From Erysipelotrichia bacterium (GTDB lineage: Bacteria; Bacillota_I; Bacilli_A; Erysipelotrichales; Erysipelotrichaceae), in NCBI GenBank assembly GCA_009916335.1, contig SAAR01000065.1, positions 1 to 13,397 on the forward strand: 13,397 bases of DNA, in the 5' to 3' direction. Under the pieces are notes generated by a model, which saw nothing but the letters and a program-made list of their open reading frames with translations, ran no database searches and was not told where the DNA came from. This document shows positions 1 to 8,189 of this stretch, piece by piece; the stretch's first letter is position 1, and each line of letters begins with the position of its first letter. The position numbers were made by a program, and so were the translations under genes.

Positions 1-4
1 ACAT

Positions 5-10
5 TATAAT
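5..10 (+). promoter_or_regulatory. Possible -10 element for the DUF1846 gene
   Basis: A perfect TATAAT lies at the window edge, so its -35 partner would be outside the window. It would give a leader of about 115 bases before the ATG at 132. A second TATAAT at 104-109 is too close to the ribosome binding site (114-120): its transcript would begin inside the Shine-Dalgarno. The edge element is therefore the better candidate, but it remains tentative. Confidence 0.35.
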
Positions 11-131
11 GCATTTACCCCATAATTTCCATGAATTTATTTCCTTTTTCACATTTGTAAAAATTAGTTGCAATTTCCTCTTTTCCTTTTGCTATTCTTC
101 TTCTATAATATTAAAAGGAGAATTTAGAATT

Positions 132-1616
132 ATGAAAAAAATAGCTTTTAGTAACGAGCAGTACGTTTCACTGCAATCAAAACATATCAAAGAAAGAATA
201 TCCCAATTTGGTGATAAACTGTATCTTGAATTTGGTGGTAAATTATTCGATGATCACCATGCTTCAAGAGTATTGCCTGGTTTTAAGCCAGACAGTAAAT
301 TAAAAATGTTGTTGGCATTAAAAGAAGATGTTGAAATTGTCATTGTCATTAGTGCTTATGACATTGAAAAGAACAAAATCAGAAGTGATTTAGGAATTAC
401 TTATGATACAGAGGTATTACGTTTAATTGATGCATATCGTGAAGTAGGATTATTTGTTGGTAGTGTTACTATTACACAATATGCAAATCAACCTGCCGCT
501 GACACTTTTAAACACCACTTAGAAAATTTAGGTGTGAAAGTATTCTTACACTATCCTATTGCAGACTATCCTAGCAATATCCCATTAATCGTAAGTGAAG
601 AGGGATATGGAAAAAACGAATACATTCAAAGTGAAAAACCATTAGTTGTTGTTACTGCACCAGGTCCTGGTTCAGGTAAGATGGCGACTTGTTTATCACA
701 GCTATATCATGATCACATGCGTGGCATTAAAGCAGGGTATGCAAAATTTGAAACATTCCCTATTTGGAATCTACCACTTAAGCACCCTGTCAACTTAGCG
801 TACGAAGCGGCAACAGCCGATTTAAACGATATTAATATGATTGATCCATTCCATTTAGAAGCGTATGGAGAAACCACAGTTAACTACAATCGTGATGTGG
901 AAATTTTCCCTGTCTTGTATGCCATCTTCGAAAAAATCTTAGGTAGCTCTCCTTATAAATCACCTACGGATATGGGAGTGAATATGGCAGGAAAATGCAT
1001 CATTGACAATGATGCCGCTATTCAAGCTAGTAAAGCTGAGATTATTCGCCGTTATTACCAAGCCTGTGTTGACTTTGAAAAAGGGCGTGTTGAGGAAAGT
1101 GCGATTGAAAAAATCAAAATGATTATGTCCCAAGCAGATATTAGTATTGAAGATCGCAAGTGTGTAAAACCAACATTACAGATTAGTGAAGAAACAAACA
1201 AACCTGCATTCTGCATTGAATTAAAAGATGGTACACTAATTAGTGGAAAGACAAAATCACTACTTGGTTGTTCTAGTGCCGCTTTATTAAATGCACTAAA
1301 GAAATTAGCAGGAATTGAAGATAGTGTACATTTAATTTCCCCTAAGGTCATTGAACCAATTCAAAAATTAAAGGTCGAACGTTTAGGCAATCGCAATCCA
1401 CGTTTACATACAGATGAAGTATTAATCGCTTTAGCAATTTCTGCAACAAACGATGAAAACGCTCGTAAGGCTTATGAAAAGCTTGAAGAATTAGCTGATT
1501 GTGAGGCACATTGTTCTGTGATTCTATCGGAAGTGGATTTTAATGTCTTTAGAAAATTAAAAATAAATCTAACTTGTGAAGCAAAGTATCAAACACATAA
1601 GTTATACCAAAAATAA
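132..1616 (+). CDS. DUF1846 (UPF0371) family protein
   Basis: This encodes a 494-residue protein that I recognise as the DUF1846/UPF0371 family, a widespread Firmicutes and Actinobacteria family without an established function. The open frame extends upstream to 9, but the start at 132 is supported by AAAGGAG at 114-120, about 11 bases before the ATG. Residues 176-183 form a glycine-rich APGPGSGK loop after a hydrophobic strand (VVVTA). It resembles a nucleotide-binding P-loop but does not match the Walker A spacing, and Met follows the Lys. A conserved block around residues 190-265 contains HDHMRG, FETFPIWNLP, HPVNLAYEAATAD and DPFHLEAYG. There are no membrane segments or signal peptide, so it is probably cytosolic. 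The length is normal for the family and the frame is intact. It stands alone on the plus strand with its own terminator at 1634-1658. Family assignment is firm; function is unknown. Confidence 0.9.
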   Translation: MKKIAFSNEQYVSLQSKHIKERISQFGDKLYLEFGGKLFDDHHASRVLPGFKPDSKLKMLLALKEDVEIVIVISAYDIEKNKIRSDLGITYDTEVLRLIDAYREVGLFVGSVTITQYANQPAADTFKHHLENLGVKVFLHYPIADYPSNIPLIVSEEGYGKNEYIQSEKPLVVVTAPGPGSGKMATCLSQLYHDHMRGIKAGYAKFETFPIWNLPLKHPVNLAYEAATADLNDINMIDPFHLEAYGETTVNYNRDVEIFPVLYAIFEKILGSSPYKSPTDMGVNMAGKCIIDNDAAIQASKAEIIRRYYQACVDFEKGRVEESAIEKIKMIMSQADISIEDRKCVKPTLQISEETNKPAFCIELKDGTLISGKTKSLLGCSSAALLNALKKLAGIEDSVHLISPKVIEPIQKLKVERLGNRNPRLHTDEVLIALAISATNDENARKAYEKLEELADCEAHCSVILSEVDFNVFRKLKINLTCEAKYQTHKLYQK

Positions 1617-1633
1617 AAATAGCGTTTTAAATG

Positions 1634-1658
1634 AGCGTGTGGTGTAGCACGCTTTTTT
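1634..1658 (+). terminator. Intrinsic terminator of the DUF1846 gene
   Basis: The inverted repeat AGCGTG (1634-1639) / CACGCT (1648-1653), with an 8-base loop, runs into six T residues (1653-1658), 17 bases after the stop codon. Confidence 0.85.
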
Positions 1659-1766
1659 AGTATTTAACTTTTAGTGTGGGTATTAATTCACTCATCGTAA
1701 CTATTAATAGGAAGGAAATACAATAAAAACAAATAATGATATTTAATCCATGCCTACTCACGATAC

Positions 1767-1810
1767 AAAAAGTACTGACAATATCACTATGATTGATCAG
1801 TACTTTTCTT
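1767..1810. terminator. Bidirectional hairpin between the convergent units
   Basis: An 11-bp perfect stem, AAAAGTACTGA (1768-1778) / TCAGTACTTTT (1797-1807), has an 18-base loop that can itself pair further (CAAT 1779-1782 with ATTG 1792-1795). On the minus strand it ends in TTTTTG, so it can serve as a back-up terminator for the scr operon. On the plus strand it ends in TTTTCTTT and can back up the DUF1846 terminator. Confidence 0.65.
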
Positions 1811-1841
1811 TGTATAAAACCACTCATTAATTTACATTACT

Positions 1842-1870
1842 ATAAAAATCGCAAATTATGCGATTTTTAT
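1842..1870 (-). terminator. scr operon terminator overlapping the scrK stop codon
   Basis: ATAAAAATCGCA (1842-1853) and TGCGATTTTTAT (1859-1870) form a perfect 12-bp stem with a 5-base AATTA loop. The scrK stop codon (1856-1858) lies in the loop and the last four codons (IKIA) lie in one arm. Read on the minus strand, the downstream arm supplies a TTTTTAT tract. It probably acts as terminator, or as a 3'-end stabiliser, for the sucrose operon. Confidence 0.7.
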
Positions 1871-2833
1871 TTTGAACGATTCAATTTCTTCCATCGTTGC
1901 CATTGCTGACAACGCCCCTTCTTTACTTGTTGTATGTGCTGCATATAAATTACTAAAATCTAAATATTTTTTTAATACTTCTTCAGATACTTCCTCTAAA
2001 TGATCTACATGATCTTTTAACAAGCAGTAAATGAATGCACCGATAAATGAATCTCCTGCCCCTGTTGTATCTACTACATCAACGCTATATCCTTTAGAAT
2101 CAATACGTTTACCATCTCTTGTATACAACTCTACTCCATCTTTTCCTTTTGTATAGATGAAGTATTGACAACGATTGGCAAAAATCATTGGCAATGCCTC
2201 TTCCACCTTTTGCTTACCAGTAATAAATTCTAATTCTTCATCAGAAATTTTTATAATATCTGCATAAGGTAAAAACGCTCGCACTGTTTCTTTTAACTGA
2301 CACTCATCTTCCCACAATGACATGCGTAAATTGGGATCAAAACTGACGAATACATTTTGCTTAATTGCCATATCAATTAGTTTTCTATGTGCTTTTTTCA
2401 TTGGTGAATCCACTAACGAAACACTACAAAAGTGAATGATTCCACAATCGTCCAATTCATTTTCACTAATATCATCATCGCTAAATTGTAAATCAGCACT
2501 ATGCTTACGATAAAATTTAAAATCACGATTTCCATCTTCTGCAAGAGAAACAAAGGCTAAAGATGTTTCATACTCATCACTTAACATAATTTTTTGTGTT
2601 TCAATGCCTACTTGATCTAATACTTCAATAATGTGATGCCCAAAAGCGTCATTCCCTAATTTACTTAAAAACTTGGCTGGCATACCTAGTTTAGCAACGG
2701 CTCCTGCCACATTAGCAGGTGCTCCTCCAACCGCTCTTGTAAAGCTTACAACATCTTTTAATCGTGTCCCTTTTTTATTAGGAATAAAATCAATTAATGC
2801 CTCCCCGATGGCACATAACTTTTTATTTTTCAT
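1856..2833 (-). CDS. scrK: Fructokinase (PfkB/ribokinase family)
   Basis: This is a 325-residue cytosolic sugar kinase that phosphorylates fructose released when ScrB cleaves sucrose-6-phosphate, feeding glycolysis. PfkB family features are in order: N-terminal GEALIDF near residues 10-16, substrate motif GGAPANVAG at 36-44, FDPNLR at 165-170, and the C-terminal signature DTTGAGDSF at 255-263 with catalytic base Asp261. The frame extends to a TTG at 2848, but GGAGG at 2840-2844, six bases before the ATG at 2833, makes that ATG the start. It overlaps the end of scrB by 11 bases, so its ribosome binding site lies inside scrB and translation is probably coupled. It is the last gene of the operon, and its 3' end is built into a terminator stem. 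PfkB specificity cannot be settled by sequence alone; the sucrose context makes fructose by far the likeliest substrate. Confidence 0.9.
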   Translation of the reverse strand: MKNKKLCAIGEALIDFIPNKKGTRLKDVVSFTRAVGGAPANVAGAVAKLGMPAKFLSKLGNDAFGHHIIEVLDQVGIETQKIMLSDEYETSLAFVSLAEDGNRDFKFYRKHSADLQFSDDDISENELDDCGIIHFCSVSLVDSPMKKAHRKLIDMAIKQNVFVSFDPNLRMSLWEDECQLKETVRAFLPYADIIKISDEELEFITGKQKVEEALPMIFANRCQYFIYTKGKDGVELYTRDGKRIDSKGYSVDVVDTTGAGDSFIGAFIYCLLKDHVDHLEEVSEEVLKKYLDFSNLYAAHTTSKEGALSAMATMEEIESFKIKIA

Positions 2834-4292
2834 TTTGATCCTCCACAAAACTAAACCCTTTTAATGTGTAAAACATAATCCTTGCCTCTATTTCTTCCCC
2901 AATACATTGTATATCTCTTTTCTTTGTTGGATACACTCTCGTAGTGAATACTTCTTCTCCATCATTGACAAAGATTTCTAACGATGATATATCACTAAAA
3001 ATACGCATATTATTTAATGAAGTGATTGCTACTTTTCTTGTTGTACGCCCACTTCCACATTTTGTTATATCTAGTGTCAATATTCCTTGTTTGTGCACCA
3101 AACACATCTCATCATTAAGTGAAAGTGTAAATTCACAATCATTTTTAAACATTAATGCTAGCTCATATACCTCATCATCTCTATGTGCTGCATTTAATGT
3201 TTCTTGGTTAAATTCATAGGTTTCTTTTCTAAGTTTTTTAAGTTGTGGGATTGGCTGTTGCACTAACATATCATTTTTTATGCTTAATTGTCTAGGGATC
3301 GTTAATGCATGTTGCCACCCTTTTTCGATGGTAGGATTACTGTATTCAATATCAGGAAGTCCTAACCAACCAATCATAATCTGGCGATCTTCTTCATCTG
3401 TAAAGGATTGTTGGACATAAAAATCAAAGCCACGATCCATTTGATGTATTTTATTTATCTTATAAGTATTGTGCTCAAAATCATAATCAATAAACATCCA
3501 AACACTTTGATGTACATTTTCATAATTTAAACCGTCTTGTGCTACCCCTTGTGGACAACAAGTAAGCACTAATTGTCCATTTATTTCAAATAAATCAGGA
3601 CATTCCCACATGTAACCAAATTGCTTTTCTGTTTGAATACGATTGTAATAATGCCAATCTTTCATATCTTCTGATTCATACAATAAAACACAACCACAAT
3701 CCTTTTTATCTCTCGCACCAAGGACCATGTAATATTTATGATTTCTTTTAATAATTTTTGGATCTCTGACATGATTACTTACATCATCAGGATACTCATT
3801 AGTTGTCATCAACAATTCTTTTTTTGAGAAATGCACCCCATCTTTACTATTAAAGTAAATCGTATTGGATCCTCTTCCTGCATTAATATAATCATAATCT
3901 GGACGATCAAAATATTTTACATTCCCTGTGTAAAAATAATGAATTTGATCATCTTCAATATAGGCACTACCTGAATAAACACCATGTGCATCTATTTCTT
4001 CATCAGGAAACAAAGCGACTTCTTCTTTTTTATAATGAATGAAATCTCTTGTTGAGTAATGTCCCCATAATTTAAGACTACCCTCTGTATTAAAAGGACA
4101 ATACTGATAATAAATATGGTAGACTCCTTGAAATTGACATAATCCATTAGGATCATTAAGCCAACCCATATCTGCCATTAAATGATACTGTAAACGATAA
4201 GGATCTTGGCTTACTTTATTGATTTCCTCTTTTTGTTGGGAATACCATTCATTAAAATCTCGTCTGTTGATTTTCTTGTATTTTTCAAACAT
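2823..4292 (-). CDS. scrB: Sucrose-6-phosphate hydrolase (GH32)
   Basis: Glycoside hydrolase family 32, about 489 residues, cytosolic. It cleaves sucrose-6-phosphate made by the PTS into glucose-6-phosphate and fructose. Counting from the upstream ATG at 4295, the three GH32 acidic landmarks are present: WLNDPNG with nucleophile Asp48, RDP with Asp178, and ECPD with general acid Glu231. The rest follows the usual five-bladed propeller then C-terminal beta-sandwich layout. There is no signal peptide, which fits an intracellular enzyme rather than a secreted invertase. Two ATGs are adjacent (4295 and 4292). AGGAG at 4300-4304 lies seven bases from the second and only four from the first, so 4292 is preferred. 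The gap to the scrA stop is about ten bases, and the 3' end overlaps scrK by 11. The gene looks intact, so a lesion in scrA would strand a functional downstream enzyme. Confidence 0.93.
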   Translation of the reverse strand: MFEKYKKINRRDFNEWYSQQKEEINKVSQDPYRLQYHLMADMGWLNDPNGLCQFQGVYHIYYQYCPFNTEGSLKLWGHYSTRDFIHYKKEEVALFPDEEIDAHGVYSGSAYIEDDQIHYFYTGNVKYFDRPDYDYINAGRGSNTIYFNSKDGVHFSKKELLMTTNEYPDDVSNHVRDPKIIKRNHKYYMVLGARDKKDCGCVLLYESEDMKDWHYYNRIQTEKQFGYMWECPDLFEINGQLVLTCCPQGVAQDGLNYENVHQSVWMFIDYDFEHNTYKINKIHQMDRGFDFYVQQSFTDEEDRQIMIGWLGLPDIEYSNPTIEKGWQHALTIPRQLSIKNDMLVQQPIPQLKKLRKETYEFNQETLNAAHRDDEVYELALMFKNDCEFTLSLNDEMCLVHKQGILTLDITKCGSGRTTRKVAITSLNNMRIFSDISSLEIFVNDGEEVFTTRVYPTKKRDIQCIGEEIEARIMFYTLKGFSFVEDQNEK

Positions 4293-4302
4293 CATTGCTC
4301 TC

Positions 4303-6198
4303 CTACTTAACTAAAGCAACTTGCGTAGTAATTGTTGCATTCGCATCTTCCATGACAACTACTTCTTTGTCATTTGCATTGGTAAACACCATTGCTGTTT
4401 GAATATCACAACCCTTATCTTTTACTAACGCAAGGTCATAAGATAATAGCTTTTCTCCTTTTTTAATCGTTTGTCCAGATTCCACGAAGATTTCAAATCC
4501 TTCTCCTTCTAAGTTCACTGTATTAATTCCACAATGAATCATAATATCCAATCCTGATTGTGTACTTAAACCAATCGCATGTTTAGTTGGGAATACAAAT
4601 TTAACTTCCACGTCAGCTGGTGCATATACATCACCATCAATAGGATCAATTACAATCCCATCACCCATCGCTTTTGATGCAAATTCTTCATCATTTGATT
4701 TTGTGATACTACTTACTTTTCCATTCATTGGCGAAAATACTTTTGTTTCTTGAAAGCTTACTTCCTTACTTTCTACTTCTTCATTCTCTTTTACTTCTTC
4801 ACTCTCTTTTTCAAGCCCATTTTTCTTCCATAAAACGATTGTAAGCACAAAAGATGTTACGATTGATAAAATTAATCCAATTCCAAAGTTCATCCAATCT
4901 GATGGATTTACGGAAATAAATCCTGGAATACCTGCTGCCCCTAATGCTTGTGCTAATACTTTAAACAATGCACAATAAGCACTACCAACTGCAGAACCAA
5001 TCATTGCAGCGTAGAATGGATAACGTAGTTTTAAAGTTACCCCAAACATCGCTGGCTCTGTAATTCCTAGAAAAGCAGATACACCAGAAGCTGTACAAAT
5101 AGATTTCATCTTTTCATTTTTTGTTAATAACAAGACAGCAATAACAGCAGCTCCTTGTGCCACATTATTCATAGATGCTGTAATAAAGATAAAACTTCCT
5201 CCTGTGATTGCAGTAGCAGCTAACAATTGTGTTTCAATCGGTATAAATGAATGATGCATTCCTGTTAATGTAATTGGTGCATACAATAAACCAAAAACGG
5301 CTCCTCCAAATGCTCCTAATGTATTATATAGCCATGTAATACTATCTGCCAACACATCACCAGCACCTCTTAATAGCGGACCAACAAAGACAAATGTAAT
5401 GAACGCTGTAAATAAAATTGAGATTAATGGTGTTGTTAAGTTGTCTAACCAAGTTGGAGTTACTTTATGCAAACGCTTTTCCACATTGGCTAAAATCTAT
5501 GAAACTGCTAATACTGGTAATACCGTTCCCTGATAACCGACTGCCATTACTTCTAAACCAAATAAATTCCAACTTGGAATTTCCACCCCTGTTCCTAATG
5601 CATATGCATTTAATAAATCAGGGTGTACCATGATCATACCCATTGCAGCCCCTAAAAATGGATTTCCACCAAATCGTTTGGTTGCTGAGAATCCAATTAA
5701 TACTGGTAAAAAGGTAAATGGTGCATTGGCAAAAATATTAATCATTGTCGCCAAACCAGCAAATTGTGGATATAAGTCAATCACTGATTTGCCATCAAAC
5801 ATACCTGCTGTTAAAACATTATTAATTCCCATTAATAACCCTCCAGCAACAATCGCTGGAATAATAGGAACAAATATATCACTAAACATTTTCACAAAAC
5901 GCTGAGCCGCATTTCCTTCTTTTTCTTCTTTAGTATCTTCCACTACAACTGTCCCTAATTGTTTTTGTACTTCTGCACAAACAAGATTCACAAGTCCTGA
6001 TCCTAAGATAATCTGAAATTGACTTGTTGTCATAAATGTTCCTTTTACCTCAGGAATATCTGATATTTTTTCTTCATCACGCTGATTTGCATCTTTCAAT
6101 TTAAAACGCAATCTTGTTGCACAATGCTCTACTGAAATAATATTTGCTTTGCCCCCAACGCAAGCGATAATTTCAGTGGCTATTTTACTATAATCCAT
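4303..6198 (-). pseudogene. scrA: Sucrose-specific PTS EIIBCA, interrupted by an in-frame TAG
   Basis: Membrane permease that imports sucrose and phosphorylates it to sucrose-6-phosphate. The single frame of 632 codons (including the final stop) contains, in order: EIIB with phospho-acceptor Cys26 (VEHCATRLRF), the EIIC membrane domain (about codons 100-458, with the GITEPAMFG motif at 378-386), an acidic linker, and EIIA with KHAIGL (His540) and active-site His555 (DIMIHCGINTV). The start at 6198 follows AGGAGG (6205-6210) by six bases; an in-frame upstream start at 6240 would lie inside the operator and is rejected. Codon 234 is TAG (5497-5499), with LPVLAVS before it and ILANVEKRLHKV after it in the same frame, so no indel is involved. 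Related EIIC proteins, as I recall them, often have Trp here, so TGG to TAG is plausible. A GTG at 5484 could in principle restart translation but has no Shine-Dalgarno. As written, the product would be a 233-residue EIIB plus part of EIIC. Family assignment is firm; whether the gene is dead in vivo is not known. Confidence 0.88.
5497..5499 (-). other. In-frame amber codon within scrA
   Basis: TAG at codon 234 is flanked in the same frame by TCA upstream and ATT TTA GCC downstream. Conserved EIIC sequence continues without a shift. The normal end of scrA (4303-4305) is also TAG, as is the end of scrR (6344-6346), so TAG does act as an ordinary stop in this genome. Confidence 0.9.
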
Positions 6199-6213
6199 AC
6201 ATGTCCTCCTTTT

Positions 6214-6229
6214 GTGGAACCGTTCCCAC
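6214..6229. promoter_or_regulatory. LacI-family operator in the scr leader
   Basis: GTGGAACC/GTTCCCAC is a 16-bp imperfect palindrome with the central CG typical of LacI/GalR operators; 6 of 8 half-site positions pair. It lies between the expected transcription start (near 6236) and the scrA ribosome binding site (6205-6210), at about +7 to +22, where bound repressor would block transcription. The adjacent LacI-type regulator at 6344-7330 is the likely ligand. Confidence 0.7.
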
Positions 6230-6242
6230 TTATTACACACTC

Positions 6243-6272
6243 ATTATAAGTATAGGTTACAATCTTTGTCAA
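6243..6272 (-). promoter_or_regulatory. Promoter of the scrA-scrB-scrK operon
   Basis: On the minus strand a perfect -35 TTGACA (6267-6272) and a perfect -10 TATAAT (6243-6248) are separated by 18 bases. The predicted start is near 6236, giving a leader of about 38 bases that contains the operator and AGGAGG. So strong a promoter fits a unit controlled by repression. Confidence 0.85.
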
Positions 6273-6290
6273 CAACTTTATAAACTTTTT

Positions 6291-6305
6291 TGCAATCGCT
6301 TCCAA
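6291..6305 (-). promoter_or_regulatory. cre-like site (CcpA) or second ScrR operator
   Basis: Read on the minus strand, TTGGAAGCGATTGCA satisfies every fixed position of the cre consensus WTGNAANCGNWNNCW. It is centred about 62 bases upstream of the predicted transcription start. It also shares the CG-centred layout and 11 of 16 positions with the operator at 6214-6229, so it could instead be an upstream ScrR site used for looping. CcpA is known as the carbon catabolite regulator of sugar operons in Bacillota; which protein binds here is an inference. Confidence 0.55.
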
Positions 6306-6315
6306 TCTATTCACG

Positions 6316-6341
6316 AAAATTAAAAGAGAGCTTTCGCTCTC
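6316..6341 (-). terminator. Terminator after scrR
   Basis: On the minus strand GAGAGC–GAAA–GCTCTC forms a 6-bp stem closed by a GAAA tetraloop, followed by TTTTAATTTT. It begins two bases after the scrR stop codon and separates scrR transcription from the scr promoter. Confidence 0.85.
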
Positions 6342-6343
6342 CT

Positions 6344-7330
6344 CTAATTTCGATCCATCACACTATTTCCTTCTATTAATTTAAAACCAACAACTTGCCC
6401 TTTTGCCACTTTTTCTTGATTAATCATTTTTAACAATGTTTCTGCGACCAATTCCCCATTACGATAGGAATTAAATTTTACCGTTGTAAGTTTCGGTGAT
6501 AGCAATTCACTAAATTCATAGCCCCCAAAACCCACTAAAGAAATATCCTCAGGAATACTTAAACCGTTTTCTTTGATTACTTTATACGCTCCAAACGCTA
6601 ATCGATCACTCGCACAAATAATCGCATCAAAGTGTTTATCACGCAAAGCAATCGCCACTTCCCTTTGTGCACTTTCATAGCTAAAATCAGACATTCTCAC
6701 TGTAATATTACTTACTTCGCATTCCTTTAATCCATCAAGAATCCCCTGTTTTCTAATCACACCGACTGCCTCATCTTTTTCACTAACACCCAAATAAAGA
6801 ATACGCTTATGATTTCTCTCACCGATGTATTTTCCTATCATCTTTCCTGCCTCATAATCATCATTTACAACAGAAATACCTTTTTTATAGCGTTGTGCAC
6901 AAACTACCACGGGTATATCAATCTCGCTCAATAATTTTTCATGTTCACTAGTAAGATAAGTAGCACTTAGTACAATGCCATCAACATTTAATCGCCACAA
7001 CTTTTCTAAGTAGGCAATCTCTTTTTTAACATCATGATTCGTATTTAAAATAAAAGAAATATAATTCTCCTTGTTTAACGTTTCATCAATTGCCATTAAT
7101 ACTCTTGCTGTTACTGGTGTATCTAAAGAAGGGGCAACAATGCCAATAATATTACTTCTTTTTGCCTTTAACCTTGCAAATGCATTCGGTTCATAATTAT
7201 ATTTATCAATCACTTTTAAAATTGCTTCCTTGGTTTCAGCTTTCACATACCCACCATTAAAATAGCGAGAAATCGTACTTTTACCAACACCTGCTTCTTT
7301 TGCAATTTCTTTCATTGTAAGTTTCTTCAT
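6344..7330 (-). CDS. scrR: LacI-family sucrose operon repressor
   Basis: A 328-residue LacI/GalR regulator. An N-terminal helix-turn-helix occupies about residues 6-25 (KEIAKEAGVGKSTISRYFN), followed by a hinge region (YEPNAFARLKAKRS, 46-59) and a periplasmic-binding-protein-like ligand domain starting IIGIVAPSLD. The length is normal and there is no sign of damage. The effector is inferred from position: it adjoins the sucrose operon, whose promoter carries CG-centred LacI-type palindromes. It would be expected to repress scrABK and release on a sucrose-derived ligand. The start at 7330 is family-typical (MKKLTMKEIA), but the ribosome binding site is weak (GAGAG at 7334-7338). The gap to the ispE stop is only 16 bases and I see no promoter there. 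It is therefore probably transcribed from the rnmV-rsmA-ispE unit and may depend on translation running through from ispE. A different sugar ligand cannot be excluded. Confidence 0.85.
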   Translation of the reverse strand: MKKLTMKEIAKEAGVGKSTISRYFNGGYVKAETKEAILKVIDKYNYEPNAFARLKAKRSNIIGIVAPSLDTPVTARVLMAIDETLNKENYISFILNTNHDVKKEIAYLEKLWRLNVDGIVLSATYLTSEHEKLLSEIDIPVVVCAQRYKKGISVVNDDYEAGKMIGKYIGERNHKRILYLGVSEKDEAVGVIRKQGILDGLKECEVSNITVRMSDFSYESAQREVAIALRDKHFDAIICASDRLAFGAYKVIKENGLSIPEDISLVGFGGYEFSELLSPKLTTVKFNSYRNGELVAETLLKMINQEKVAKGQVVGFKLIEGNSVMDRN

Positions 7331-7346
7331 CAGCTCTCACGACCTT

Positions 7347-8189
7347 TCAGCTTGATAGTATTTCACATTGACTAACAAAAGGATATTTTTTCTTCATTTC
7401 TTTTTCCACTTGATCCATTAATTGTTTATCTCTTGTGATGGCAAATACACTACTACCACTACCTGACATTAAAACACTATCCATACCATAAGCAATCAAT
7501 TCTTCCTTAATGGTTTTGACAATAGGGGTAATTTGAAACGCACTTTGTTCAAGCGTATTCCCTATGCATTCACAAAATAAAGAATAATCATTCGTCGATA
7601 AGGCATATTGTGCTTTATCAACATTAGGGTGAACACAATTACTAAAATCTATTTTACTAAATGCTAATCCTGTAGATACCCCTGCTTCTGGTTTTACAAG
7701 CAATAAATAAAAAGGACAATTTATTTTGAATCTGCTTACTTTTTCACCGATGCCTTGCACACGACTTGCCTCATTCACTACACAAAAAGGAACATCTGCC
7801 CCAATCTGTTTAGCAATCATCAACAGTTCTTTTTCTTCTATTGTAAGATTGCATAGTTGAATTATTGCTTTTAGCATCGCTGCCCCATCTGCACTACCCC
7901 CAGCTAAACCTGCTTGCATAGGAATTTTTTTATGTACAATCACTTTAAAACATTCTTTTAGATGAAAACGTTCACGCATCAACTTAATCGCTTTATAAAT
8001 CGTATTACTTTCATCTAATGGGAAATGCTCTACCCCACAAATAATTTCATCTTTTAAAGCAATACTAACATCTAGCACATCACATAGTGATAAAGGTACC
8101 ATAATCATATCTAATTCATGATAGCCATCTTCTCTTTTCTTGACAACATCTAATGTCAAATTAATTTTCGCATTCGCTTCTATTTTCAT
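7347..8189 (-). CDS. ispE: 4-(cytidine 5'-diphospho)-2-C-methyl-D-erythritol kinase
   Basis: GHMP-family kinase of the MEP isoprenoid pathway, 280 residues, cytosolic; it phosphorylates CDP-methylerythritol with ATP. The N-terminal AKINLTLDV contains the conserved Lys (Lys8). The ATP-binding GHMP motif GLAGGSADGA is at 94-103, GADVPFC carries the catalytic Asp131, and the C-terminal MSGSGSSVFAI is the third GHMP motif. The frame extends to a TTG at 8201, but GAGG at 8196-8199 spaces best (six bases) with the ATG at 8189; the adjacent ATG at 8192 is the alternative. It overlaps rsmA by 29 bases, implying translational coupling, and leads into scrR 16 bases later. Its presence indicates that this organism makes isoprenoid precursors by the MEP route. 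Confidence 0.93.
   Translation of the reverse strand: MKIEANAKINLTLDVVKKREDGYHELDMIMVPLSLCDVLDVSIALKDEIICGVEHFPLDESNTIYKAIKLMRERFHLKECFKVIVHKKIPMQAGLAGGSADGAAMLKAIIQLCNLTIEEKELLMIAKQIGADVPFCVVNEASRVQGIGEKVSRFKINCPFYLLLVKPEAGVSTGLAFSKIDFSNCVHPNVDKAQYALSTNDYSLFCECIGNTLEQSAFQITPIVKTIKEELIAYGMDSVLMSGSGSSVFAITRDKQLMDQVEKEMKKKYPFVSQCEILSS

Noticed and set aside
1736..1792. Small ORF of 18 codons (ATG at 1736) after a GGAAGG-like sequence in the convergent junction
   Set aside because: The Shine-Dalgarno-like sequence is about 19 bases away, the ORF runs into the hairpin at 1767-1810, and the peptide has no recognisable features.
5482..5484. GTG at 5484 as an independent start for a second scrA gene
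   Set aside because: No Shine-Dalgarno precedes it, the frame is continuous with the upstream part apart from the TAG, and the product would begin in the middle of the EIIC membrane domain.
6199..6240. Upstream extension of scrA to 6240
   Set aside because: The extra residues would be encoded across the operator and the AGGAGG, and the predicted transcription start is at about 6236. The ATG at 6198 has ideal spacing.
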